Origin: Sulfuricella sp.
Lineage (GTDB): Bacteria > Pseudomonadota > Gammaproteobacteria > Burkholderiales > Sulfuricellaceae
Reading direction: 5' to 3'
Length of the DNA: 33,079 nt
Assembly: GCA_028714315.1 (NCBI GenBank)
Contig: JAQTMN010000026.1
Span: forward strand, 1-33,079
Shown: positions 7,547-15,302 of the stretch, one piece after another
Layout of the letters: every line of letters starts with the position of its first letter
Numbering within the stretch: position 1 is the first letter of the stretch
Translations under genes and position numbers: made by a program
Notes under the pieces: generated by a model
Database searches by the model: none
What the model was told of the DNA's origin: nothing
What the model saw: the letters and a program-made list of their open reading frames with translations, nothing else

Positions 7547-7846
7547 ATGAGCGAATTGCACCCGTCCATCGTCGCCTTGGTGTCCCTGGCCGCGAACATC
7601 GCGTCCAACCACCCTAAACAGGGGCTGTGTCAGGTGGACAGACTGAAACAGTATGGCGTGGCGCAGGAGCAGATCGACGCCGTGGTCGAAATCGCCCGCC
7701 ATATCCGCGACGAGGCGGCGCAGTCGCTGGATGCCGGCTTCGACGAGGCGTGCGGGAAAGAAAACGCCGGGGTGAAGCTCTCCGTCATCGCCGCCAGCGA
7801 GGGCGCCTGCTGCACGCCGACGCCGGGCGGCAAGTCCTGTTGTTAA
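7547..7846 (+). CDS. Small AhpD/CMD-like protein with Cys-rich tail
   Basis: This is a 99-residue cytoplasmic protein whose helical core (about 5-65: IVALVSLAANIASNHPKQ, YGVAQEQIDAVVEIARHI) resembles the carboxymuconolactone-decarboxylase/AhpD fold. The AhpD catalytic CxxC is absent: only a single Cys remains in the equivalent region (GLCQVD). The tail ends in ACCTPTPGGKSCC, two Cys pairs suited to soft metals. AGGAGG sits 10 bases before the ATG, and the gene follows the permease by 18 bases, so co-transcription is likely. A role as arsenic carrier or sensor for the permease or ArsC is inference. No firmly characterised relative is known to me. Confidence 0.65.
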   Translation: MSELHPSIVALVSLAANIASNHPKQGLCQVDRLKQYGVAQEQIDAVVEIARHIRDEAAQSLDAGFDEACGKENAGVKLSVIAASEGACCTPTPGGKSCC

Positions 7847-7903
7847 CGCAAAACTCCCAAGGCGGGATTCCGGGTGTCGGGAGAGGATTGAAAGGAGGGA
7901 ACC

Positions 7904-8560
7904 ATGATGCTGCAAATCGAGTGGAAACATCTGGAGCAGGCGGGCAATACCTGCACGCGCTGCGATGCGACCGGCGACAGCCTGCGCCGGGTGTTGCGGG
8001 AACTGTCCGCGGAATTGGCGCAGGCCGGGATCGAGGTGGGCTACCGGGAAACGCGGCTCGGAGCGGAAGAACTGGCGCAATCCAATCTCATCCTGTTCAA
8101 TGGCAAACCTCTTGAGGGATGGCTGGACGGCGCCCGGCCGACCGAAACCCATTGCCAGTCGTGCTGCGACATGGTGGGTGAGGAAGTGCGGTGCCGCGCG
8201 GTGGAAATCAATGGGCAAGTTTACGAGGCTATCCCGGAAGCCCTGATCCGGGAAGCTGCTTTGGCAGCATTGAAAATGGAGAAAGAAGCAATGAAAGAAA
8301 TCAAGATCCTGGGCAGCGGCTGCGCCAATTGCGAAACCACGGCGAAGCTGATCGGAGAGGTGGCCGCGGCCAAGGGCGTGCAGGTCAGCCTGGAAAAAGT
8401 CACCGACATGGCGGCGATCCTGAGCTACGGCGTGATGTCCACCCCCGGCGTGGTGATCGACGGCAAGGTCGTGCATTCGGGCAGCGTGCCGAGCAAGGTC
8501 ATGATCGACCTGTGGCTGTCCGCGCCGACCGAGTGCTGCGGCTGCTGCGGCAAGGGGTAA
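7904..8560 (+). CDS. DUF2703-thioredoxin-like fusion protein
   Basis: The 218-residue protein joins two modules normally seen as separate small proteins. Residues 1-125 match DUF2703, itself thioredoxin-fold-like, with CTRC at 17-20 and HCQSCCDMVG near 86. Residues 130-218 match the redox-active disulfide/thioredoxin-3 family (MKEIKILGSGCANCETT; redox pair Cys140 and Cys143, STPGVVIDGKVV cis-Pro segment). The C-terminus adds ECCGCCGKG. GGAGG lies 5 bases before the first of two consecutive ATGs. Likely roles are electron donor to ArsC or metalloid chaperone. The junction contains its own ribosome site and ATG (see separate entry), so a free thioredoxin could also be made. It sits 57 bases after the Cys-tailed gene and 5 before arsC. 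Confidence 0.8.
   Translation: MMLQIEWKHLEQAGNTCTRCDATGDSLRRVLRELSAELAQAGIEVGYRETRLGAEELAQSNLILFNGKPLEGWLDGARPTETHCQSCCDMVGEEVRCRAVEINGQVYEAIPEALIREAALAALKMEKEAMKEIKILGSGCANCETTAKLIGEVAAAKGVQVSLEKVTDMAAILSYGVMSTPGVVIDGKVVHSGSVPSKVMIDLWLSAPTECCGCCGKG
8278..8293 (+). promoter_or_regulatory. Internal ribosome site and start codon inside the fusion gene
   Basis: GGAGAAAG (8278-8285) lies 5 bases before ATG 8291, exactly where stand-alone thioredoxin-3 proteins begin (MKEIKILGSGC). It is consistent with a relic of two genes, or with a second product of 89 residues. Confidence 0.5.
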
Positions 8561-8565
8561 GCGGG

Positions 8566-8982
8566 ATGGCGAAAACCGTTTTGATCCTGTGCACCGGGAA
8601 CTCGTGCCGCAGCCAGATGGCGGAAGCCCTGGTCAACCACGATCTCGGCCCTCGGGTGCGGGCCATCTCCGCCGGCACGCGGCCGCAGCCGAAGGTGGCG
8701 GACGGCGCCATCGCCGCGCTGAAACTGGCCGGCCTGCCCACCGAAGGGCTTTATCCCAAGGACGTGGACAGCGTGATGAGCGAGCCCATCGACCTGGTGG
8801 TCACGGTGTGCGACAACGCCAGGGAATCATGCCCGGTATTTCCCAAGGCGATTCCCGCCATCCACATGCCGTTTCACGATCCGCACGGCGAACCGCTGGA
8901 AAGTTTCGTCCGGGTGCGGGATGATATCCGGGCGCGCCTGCTGCCCGAATTGGTGAGGCGGCTGGGAATCGAGGCGGCTTGA
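8566..8982 (+). CDS. arsC: Thioredoxin-coupled arsenate reductase ArsC
   Basis: This 138-residue cytoplasmic enzyme reduces arsenate to arsenite. It is of the low-molecular-weight tyrosine-phosphatase-like type that recycles through thioredoxin. The P-loop LCTGNSCRS carries nucleophile Cys9 and Arg15. The resolving pair is Cys82 and Cys89 in VCDNARESCPVF, the same numbering as the staphylococcal enzyme. FHDPHGEPLESFVRVRDDI closes the active site. The start follows the fusion gene by 5 bases with a GCGGG stretch upstream, so the two are probably co-translated. The adjacent thioredoxin-like domain is a natural reductant (inference). Confidence 0.92.
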   Translation: MAKTVLILCTGNSCRSQMAEALVNHDLGPRVRAISAGTRPQPKVADGAIAALKLAGLPTEGLYPKDVDSVMSEPIDLVVTVCDNARESCPVFPKAIPAIHMPFHDPHGEPLESFVRVRDDIRARLLPELVRRLGIEAA

Positions 8983-9052
8983 CGCGGTTGCCGGCCAAGG
9001 AAATCCTGACTAGCCGTCATCCTTGCGGATCCACCCAAACCTTCCGTGGTTG

Positions 9053-9109
9053 TAGGTGCGAATTCATTCGCACAAATCAATGGGTTCTGTGCGAATGAAT
9101 TCGCACCTA
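9053..9109. repeat. REP-like inverted pair, GTGCGAATGAATTCGCAC family, copy A
   Basis: Two perfect 21-base arms (left 9053-9073, right 9089-9109) enclose a 15-base loop. Each arm contains the palindrome GTGCGAATGAATTCGCAC or a close form. Other members are at 14234-14280 and 15081-15101. It separates the arsRC block from the CDF gene and could fold into a stable hairpin in mRNA. Confidence 0.8.
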
Positions 9110-9150
9110 GGGCGGTTTGGTGCCTTTAACGGGAAGAGACCAAAAAAACA

Positions 9151-10089
9151 ATGACAAACCACCACGCCGATGACCACGGCCATTCCCACGGCCATCACCA
9201 CGATCATGCGCCCGGCAGCTTCGGGCGTGCCTTCGCGGTCGGCGTCGCCCTCAACGTCGCGTTCGTTCTGGCGGAAGTGGTGTACGGCCTGAAAGCGCAT
9301 TCGCTGGCGCTGTTGTCCGACGCCGGCCATAATTTGAGTGACGTGCTGAGCCTGTTGCTGTCCTGGGGCGCGATCGCGCTCTCGCAGCGGCAGCCGTCGA
9401 GCCGGTTCACCTATGGCTTGCGCGGCTCCACCATCCTGGCCGCGTTGCTCAATGCGGCCTTGCTGCTGGTGGTGATGGGCGGCATCGCCTGGGAAGCCAT
9501 TCACCGCATCGCCCATCCGGTCGCCGTGGAGGGCGGGGTGGTCGTCGGCGTGGCTGCGCTGGGCGTGGCGATCAACACCGCGACGGCGTTGCTGTTCATG
9601 GCGGGGAGAAAGCGCGACCTGAATATTCGCGCCGCCTTCCTGCACATGGCAGCGGATGCTGCAATCTCTTTCGGCGTGGTCCTGACCGGCATCGGCATCG
9701 CCTATTCCGGCTGGTTCTGGCTCGATCCGGCCGTCAGCCTGGCTCTGGTCGGCGTGGTCGTTCTCGGCACGTGGGCCTTGCTGCGCGACGCGGCGGGTCT
9801 CGCGCTGCACGCGGTGCCCGCCGGGATCGAACCCGCCGCGGTGCGCGCTTATTTGGCCGGCCTGCCGGGGGTCAGCCAAGTGCACGATCTGCACATCTGG
9901 GGCATGAGCACCACCGAAAGCGCGCTGACCGTCCATCTGGTCATGCCCGGCGGTTACCCCGGCGACGCCTATATCTGCGAGATCGCGCGCAGCCTGCACA
10001 ACCGGTTCCATATCGGCCACCCGACCATCCAGGTGGAAACCGGCGATCCGGATCACCCCTGCGTTCTGGAACCGGATCATGTGGTCTAG
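9151..10089 (+). CDS. Cation diffusion facilitator (CzcD/ZitB-like metal exporter)
   Basis: This 312-residue inner-membrane transporter exports Zn, Co, Cd or related divalent ions in exchange for protons. The N-terminus is His-rich (HHADDHGHSHGHHHDH). Six membrane segments follow. The metal site is formed by LLSDAGHNLSD (TM2) and FLHMAADAAISF (TM5), giving the two H/D-x-x-x-D pairs typical of Zn/Cd CDFs. The cytoplasmic C-terminal domain (from about residue 225) includes VHDLHIWGMSTTESALTVHL. It begins 168 bases after arsC with a REP hairpin between, and arsB starts 31 bases after it, so it may form a second transcription unit with arsB and the MFS gene. Exact metal is not decidable by eye. 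Confidence 0.88.
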   Translation: MTNHHADDHGHSHGHHHDHAPGSFGRAFAVGVALNVAFVLAEVVYGLKAHSLALLSDAGHNLSDVLSLLLSWGAIALSQRQPSSRFTYGLRGSTILAALLNAALLLVVMGGIAWEAIHRIAHPVAVEGGVVVGVAALGVAINTATALLFMAGRKRDLNIRAAFLHMAADAAISFGVVLTGIGIAYSGWFWLDPAVSLALVGVVVLGTWALLRDAAGLALHAVPAGIEPAAVRAYLAGLPGVSQVHDLHIWGMSTTESALTVHLVMPGGYPGDAYICEIARSLHNRFHIGHPTIQVETGDPDHPCVLEPDHVV

Positions 10090-10120
10090 GATTCATACAG
10101 GGCTGCGGAGCGCGCACTGA

Positions 10121-11434
<1,314 letters not shown>

Positions 11435-11446
11435 TAGGGGGCTGAC

Positions 11447-12616
11447 ATGCTGAAAGCTGTATTTTCGCTTCCTTCCACTGTCTGGCTGCTCGGCCTGGTG
11501 AGCTTTTTCAACGACGCGGCGAGCGACCTGGTCTATCCGCTGCTGCCGCTTTACCTGGCTTCGGTGCTGATGGCGGGACCGAAGGCGCTGGGCTTGATCG
11601 AGGGCGTCGCCGAGGCGACCGGCAGCCTGCTCAAGCTGTTTGGCGGCGTGATGGCGGACAGGATGCGCGCGACCAAATACTGGGTGGTGGGCGGCTACAG
11701 CCTCGCCGCGCTGAGTCGGCCGTTGATCGCCCTGGCGGGCTCGTGGCCGGTGGTGCTGGCGCTGCGCTTCGCCGACCGGACCGGCAAGGGCCTGCGCAGC
11801 TCGCCGCGCGACGCCATGCTGGCGCTGAGCGTGGAGCCGCACCAGCGCGGCCTGGCGTTCGGCTTCCACCGCGCCATGGACAACGCCGGCGCGGTGGCCG
11901 GTCCGCTGCTGGCGGCCTGGATGCTGTCGCGCGGCATGCCGATCCGCGAAATCTTGTTGTGGACTTTGTTGCCGGGCGTGATCACGGTCGGGCTGGCGCT
12001 CTCGATCCGCGAACCCCGGCGCGAGCTGCCGAAAAACAAGCTTGCATTCAGCTGGACGCTGCGCGGCTTTCCGCCCGAGTTCAAGCGTTATCTATTGGTG
12101 TTGGCGCTGTTCACCCTGGGCAACTCGTCCAACATGTTCCTGCTGCTGCGCGCGAGGGACATGGGGCTGCCGGAATTCCAGGTGCCGCTGCTGTGGGCGC
12201 TGGTGTCGTTTACCGCCATGCTGTTTTCCACGCCGCTGTCGGCGCTGTCCGACCGCCTCGGCCGGACCCGGCTGATCGTCGGCGGCTGGTTGGTTTATGG
12301 CCTGTTCTATCTGCTGCTCGGCCTGAACGGGCACAACCTGTGGCTGCTGTGGCCGCTGTTCGCTTTCTACGGCTTGTTCATGGCCGCCACCGAGGGCGCG
12401 GAAAAGGCGTTGGTGGCCGACCTCGCCCCGAAGGAGCTGCTCGGCACCGCCTACGGCTGGTTCAACCTCACGGCCGGCGCGATGCTGCTGCCGGCTTCGC
12501 TGCTGTTCGGCTGGCTGTGGCAGTCGTTCACCCCAGCTACGGCCTTCGGTTTTGCCGCCGGATGCGCCATGCTGGCCGCCGCGCTGCTGAAATTTTGGGT
12601 AAGGGCCTGCAAATGA
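11447..12616 (+). CDS. MFS transporter
   Basis: The 389-residue major-facilitator protein has about twelve membrane segments and the family pattern FFNDAASDLVYPLLPLYL in TM1. The A-like motif appears as GGVMADRMRATKYWV between TM2 and TM3, with RFADRTGKGLRSSPRDAML before the central loop. The group occurs next to metal-resistance genes, but its substrate is not established. It differs from the arsenic-specific ArsJ, and no GAPDH gene is adjacent. It starts 12 bases after arsB. Its last codons and stop (TGA 12614-12616) lie inside the left arm of a 159-bp palindrome and overlap an ATG at 12613 in the ATGA pattern, as if a coupled gene once followed. Confidence 0.8.
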   Translation: MLKAVFSLPSTVWLLGLVSFFNDAASDLVYPLLPLYLASVLMAGPKALGLIEGVAEATGSLLKLFGGVMADRMRATKYWVVGGYSLAALSRPLIALAGSWPVVLALRFADRTGKGLRSSPRDAMLALSVEPHQRGLAFGFHRAMDNAGAVAGPLLAAWMLSRGMPIREILLWTLLPGVITVGLALSIREPRRELPKNKLAFSWTLRGFPPEFKRYLLVLALFTLGNSSNMFLLLRARDMGLPEFQVPLLWALVSFTAMLFSTPLSALSDRLGRTRLIVGGWLVYGLFYLLLGLNGHNLWLLWPLFAFYGLFMAATEGAEKALVADLAPKELLGTAYGWFNLTAGAMLLPASLLFGWLWQSFTPATAFGFAAGCAMLAAALLKFWVRACK

Positions 12617-12761
12617 ATAACATGGACGATTATGGGTGTGCTGGCGGGATGCGCTGCAAGGCGCCGGACGCGCCGCATGGCCATTCCATGCAAGCGGACG
12701 GCAACGCCGCAGCGCGCCCGCCAGTGCGGCCAGAATGTTCAGGTTATTCATTTACAGGCCC
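12603..12761. repeat. 159-bp imperfect palindrome at the end of the MFS gene
   Basis: GGGCCTGCAAATGAATAAC (12603-12621) faces GTTATTCATTTACAGGCCC (12743-12761); 18 of 19 bases pair. Similarity continues inward: CTGGCGGG..GCGCTGC on the left faces GCAGCGCG.CCCGCCAG on the right. The remaining 12762-12830 is a short leader before enolase with AAAGGAAA as its ribosome site. No credible protein is encoded. Confidence 0.75.
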
Positions 12762-12830
12762 TAATGTCACAAAGCATTCACGCATCTGGTACATACTGAG
12801 GCATTTACTCAAAACCGAAAGGAAACTGCC

Positions 12831-14096
12831 ATGTTCCCCCGCATCCAATCCATCAACGCCCTGGAAATCCTCGATTCGCGCGGCAATCCGACCGTGCGGG
12901 TCAATCTTCGCCTGGACGACGGCACCGTCGCGACTGCGTCGGTTCCCTCCGGCGCCTCCACCGGCGAAAACGAAGCGGTGGAACTGCGCGACGGTGACAA
13001 GAAGCGCTACGGCGGCAAGGGCGTATTGCAGGCGGTGGCGAATGTCAACGACATCGTCGCGCCGGCGCTGATCGGCCAGGATCCGCGCCGTCAGGCGCAA
13101 ATCGACCAGCTCATGATCGAGCTGGACGGCACCGAGAACAAGGCCAAACTGGGCGCCAACGCCATCCTCGGCGTGTCGCAGGCGGTCGCCCGCGCGGCTG
13201 CCCAAGCCAGCGGCATTCCACTCTATGCCTACCTGGGGGGATCGGGCGCGGTGCACATTCCGGTGCCGCAGATGAACGTGCTGAACGGCGGCAAGCACGC
13301 CGATTCCGGCATGGATTTCCAGGAATTCATGATTTTCCCGCTTGGCGCGCCGAGTTTCGCCGAAGCGCTGCGCTACGGCGCCGAGACGTTCCACGCACTG
13401 AAGAAAATTCTTTCCGAGCGGGGCTACGCCACCAGCGTCGGCGACGAGGGCGGCTTCGCGCCGCAGGTGAAGAGCAACGACGAAGCCTGCGAGCTGATCG
13501 TGGCGGCCATCGAGGCCGCCGGCTACCGGCCCGGCAAGGACATTGCCATCGCCCTCGATCTGGCGGCGAGCTCGTTCTACGAGAACGGCAAATACCGCCT
13601 CACCCGCAGCGGCCAGGGCGACAAGAGCGCAGCCGAGATGACCGCCCTGCTCAGGCAATGGGTGGAAAAATATCCCATCGTTTCCATCGAGGACGGCCTG
13701 GCCGAAAACGACTGGGAAGGCTTCCGCGAGCACACCGCCGCGCTCGGCGGCAAAATCCAGATCGTCGGCGACGATAACCTGGTGACCAACACCAAATTCA
13801 TTGCCCGCGCCATCGAGGAAAAATCCTGCAACGCCGCGCTGATCAAGCTCAACCAGATCGGCACCGTGACCGAGACCGTAGCCGCTATCCACCTGTGCCG
13901 CAAGGCCGGCTGGGGCTACGTCATTTCCCACCGCTCCGGCGAGACGGAAGACAGCTTCATGGCGGATTTCGCCGTGGCCATGGGCGGCGGCCAGATCAAG
14001 ACCGGCTCGGCCTGCCGCTCGGAGCGCATCGCCAAGTACAACCGGCTGCTGGAGATCGAGCGGGAGCTGGGCAAGGCGGCGGTGTTCGGGCGCTGA
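12831..14096 (+). CDS. eno: Enolase (probable extra copy linked to fluoride resistance)
   Basis: This 421-residue enolase interconverts 2-phosphoglycerate and phosphoenolpyruvate. All key residues are visible: Mg ligands Asp243, Glu287 (SIEDGL) and Asp314 (VGDD), catalytic Glu206 (GDEGGFAP) and Lys339 (LIKLNQ), SHRSGETED at 366-374, Lys390, and His156 in GGKHAD. The N-terminus ([20 protein letters not shown]) and inner stretches differ from the usual betaproteobacterial housekeeping form, and the neighbours are crcB and DUF190 rather than pyrG/kdsA. That suggests a paralogue. Fluoride with phosphate inhibits enolase, and eno is a known companion of crcB in fluoride regulons. Being a second copy is inference, since the rest of the genome is unseen. 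Confidence 0.92.
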   Translation: MFPRIQSINALEILDSRGNPTVRVNLRLDDGTVATASVPSGASTGENEAVELRDGDKKRYGGKGVLQAVANVNDIVAPALIGQDPRRQAQIDQLMIELDGTENKAKLGANAILGVSQAVARAAAQASGIPLYAYLGGSGAVHIPVPQMNVLNGGKHADSGMDFQEFMIFPLGAPSFAEALRYGAETFHALKKILSERGYATSVGDEGGFAPQVKSNDEACELIVAAIEAAGYRPGKDIAIALDLAASSFYENGKYRLTRSGQGDKSAAEMTALLRQWVEKYPIVSIEDGLAENDWEGFREHTAALGGKIQIVGDDNLVTNTKFIARAIEEKSCNAALIKLNQIGTVTETVAAIHLCRKAGWGYVISHRSGETEDSFMADFAVAMGGGQIKTGSACRSERIAKYNRLLEIERELGKAAVFGR

Positions 14097-14126
14097 GCTG
14101 GAAAATGCGACCGGCTCCGATTTGCC

Positions 14127-14189
14127 ATTCCCGCGAAGGCGGGAATCCATGATTTGAGACACCTGCTGGATTCCCGCTTTCGCGGGAAT
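14127..14189. repeat. Two dRS3-like palindromes (ATTCCC-N8-GGGAAT)
   Basis: 14127-14146 and 14170-14189 both fit the 20-base pattern known from Neisseria dRS3 repeats, with spacers GCGAAGGC and GCTTTCGC. They also pair with each other, so the unit can form either two small hairpins or one large one. Confidence 0.75.
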
Positions 14190-14233
14190 GACGGTCCAGC
14201 CTTGTTGGCGCAGGCCGGCTGGCTTATGATCCC

Positions 14234-14280
14234 GTAGGGCCGAATTCATTCGGCCGTTTGAGCGAATGAATTCGCACCTA
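14234..14280. repeat. REP-like inverted pair, copy B
   Basis: GTAGGGCCGAATTCATTCGGCC faces GCGAATGAATTCGCACCTA. The right arm is identical to that of copy A. In the left arm GCAC has changed to GGCC while its own small palindrome is kept. It lies 20 bases before crcB. Confidence 0.7.
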
Positions 14281-14300
14281 TCCGATTCGAGAGGAAATCG

Positions 14301-14684
14301 ATGAGTTTCTATGGCCTGCTTGCCGTCGGCGCGGGCGCGGCGGTGGGCGCTTGGTTGCGCTGGTGGTTCGGCATCCTGTGGAATCCGGTGTTTCCCACCT
14401 TGCCGCTGGGAACGCTGGCGGCCAACTTGGTGGGTGGCTACCTGATGGGGCTGGCGGTGGCCGTTTTCGCCGACCATCCCGGCCTGCCGCCGGAGGCGCG
14501 CCTGTTGCTCGCCACCGGTTTTCTCGGCGGCCTCACCACTTTTTCCACCTTCTCCGCCGAAACCGCCACCTTGCTGCTGCGCGCGCAATACGCCTGGGGC
14601 GCGGCGATCATCCTGGCCCATGTCGCCGGTTCGCTGGCGATGACCGTGCTCGGCATCTGGACCGTCAAATTCGTGAAAGGGTAA
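14301..14684 (+). CDS. crcB: CrcB/Fluc fluoride channel
   Basis: This 127-residue inner-membrane fluoride channel works as a dual-topology dimer. Four membrane segments are visible. Signature stretches are GAGAAVGAWLRWW near the start, PLGTLAANLVGGYLMG (the TM2 Asn) and GFLGGLTTFSTFSAE in TM3, which supplies the Phe box and Na+ site. AGAGGAAAT lies just before the ATG. It is followed after 4 bases by the DUF190 gene and preceded by enolase. No CTGATG-containing fluoride riboswitch fold was recognised upstream of crcB or of enolase. Confidence 0.93.
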   Translation: MSFYGLLAVGAGAAVGAWLRWWFGILWNPVFPTLPLGTLAANLVGGYLMGLAVAVFADHPGLPPEARLLLATGFLGGLTTFSTFSAETATLLLRAQYAWGAAIILAHVAGSLAMTVLGIWTVKFVKG

Positions 14685-14688
14685 AGCC

Positions 14689-15003
14689 ATGCAGGGAGTT
14701 TGCCTGAAATTTTTCGTCAGCGAAGCGCAGCGGCACGGCGGCGAACTGGTCTACGAGTGGCTGCTGGAGCGGGCGAAAGCCATGGGCATTTCGGGCGGCA
14801 CCGCGCTGCGCGCCATCGCCGGATTCGGCCGCCACGGCCGCCTGCACGAAGAGGCTTTTTTCGAACTGGCGGGCGACCTGCCGGTCGAGGTCGAATTCCT
14901 GGTGAGCGAGGCACAGGCCGAGCGCCTGCTGGATTTGCTCAAGGCGGAAGGCTTGCGCCTGTTTTATGCCAGGATGCCGGCGGAATATGGGATTACGCCC
15001 TGA
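14689..15003 (+). CDS. DUF190 (PII-like) protein paired with CrcB
   Basis: The 104-residue cytoplasmic protein is of the DUF190 family, small ferredoxin-like-fold proteins related in shape to PII regulators and often encoded next to crcB. The start LKFFVSEAQRHGGELVYEWL and the segment GISGGTALRAIAGFG-RHG are characteristic. The end, EFLVSEAQAERLLDLLKAEG, fits the last strand and helix. It begins 4 bases after crcB stops, so translation is probably coupled. A regulatory or accessory role for the channel is inference from this pairing. Confidence 0.85.
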   Translation: MQGVCLKFFVSEAQRHGGELVYEWLLERAKAMGISGGTALRAIAGFGRHGRLHEEAFFELAGDLPVEVEFLVSEAQAERLLDLLKAEGLRLFYARMPAEYGITP

Positions 15004-15080
15004 TCGCTTAGGGCCGGCGATTTTTTCTTTATAAGCTCATTCTCCGCGCCGGCGAGCTTATCGGGCGGGTTGCACGTAAC

Positions 15081-15101
15081 GTGCGAATGAATTCGCACCT
15101 A
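15081..15101. repeat. REP-like palindrome, copy C (single)
   Basis: GTGCGAATGAATTCGCACCTA, identical to the right arm of copy A, here without a partner arm. It is in the gap between DUF190 and the chemoreceptor gene. Confidence 0.75.
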
Positions 15102-15111
15102 CATCGCCCAT

Positions 15112-15182
15112 CGTAGGATGCGGTGAGTGCAGCGAACCGCATCGGTCGCGACTGATACGGTTCGTTCCTCACCGCATCCTAC
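15112..15182. repeat. Inverted repeat GTAGGATGCGGTGA family
   Basis: CGTAGGATGCGGTGA faces TCACCGCATCCTACG, and inside them CGAACCG faces CGGTTCG. A 71-bp hairpin of a type common between proteobacterial genes. Confidence 0.75.
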
Positions 15183-15229
15183 GTTCATCAAGCGGCCCCC
15201 GCGTACGGATAACCGCATCGGCAATGCGG

Positions 15230-15243
15230 TTGATATTTATCAA
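15230..15243 (+). promoter_or_regulatory. FNR/ANR-type operator upstream of the Aer-like receptor
   Basis: TTGATATTTATCAA is a perfect TTGAT-N4-ATCAA site. A -10-like TATGAT lies at 15264-15269, which puts the box centre about 40 bases before the expected transcription start, the class II activator position. There is no good -35 hexamer, as expected for an activated promoter. Another hairpin (15213-15229, CCGCATCGGCAATGCGG) abuts it. Confidence 0.65.
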
Positions 15244-15302
15244 CTTTATTTGCTTTGAAGTGTTATGATGGGCCCCGGATTCCCAGGTCTACCGAGGCAA
15301 CC

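Noticed and set aside
11447-12616. MFS gene as ArsJ (arseno-phosphoglycerate exporter)
   Set aside because: The sequence does not look like ArsJ and the obligatory GAPDH neighbour is absent; enolase is not a substitute in the known pathway.
12617-12830. Possible fluoride riboswitch before enolase (ATGGCCATTCC followed by a CGCC-rich part)
   Set aside because: The conserved CTGATG end and the GG-GATG start of the fluoride aptamer are missing, and the region is explained better by the long palindrome.
12613-13071. Open frame starting ATGAATAAC and overlapping the MFS stop
   Set aside because: It runs out of frame into enolase; only the first codons may be a gene relic. Not a real protein.
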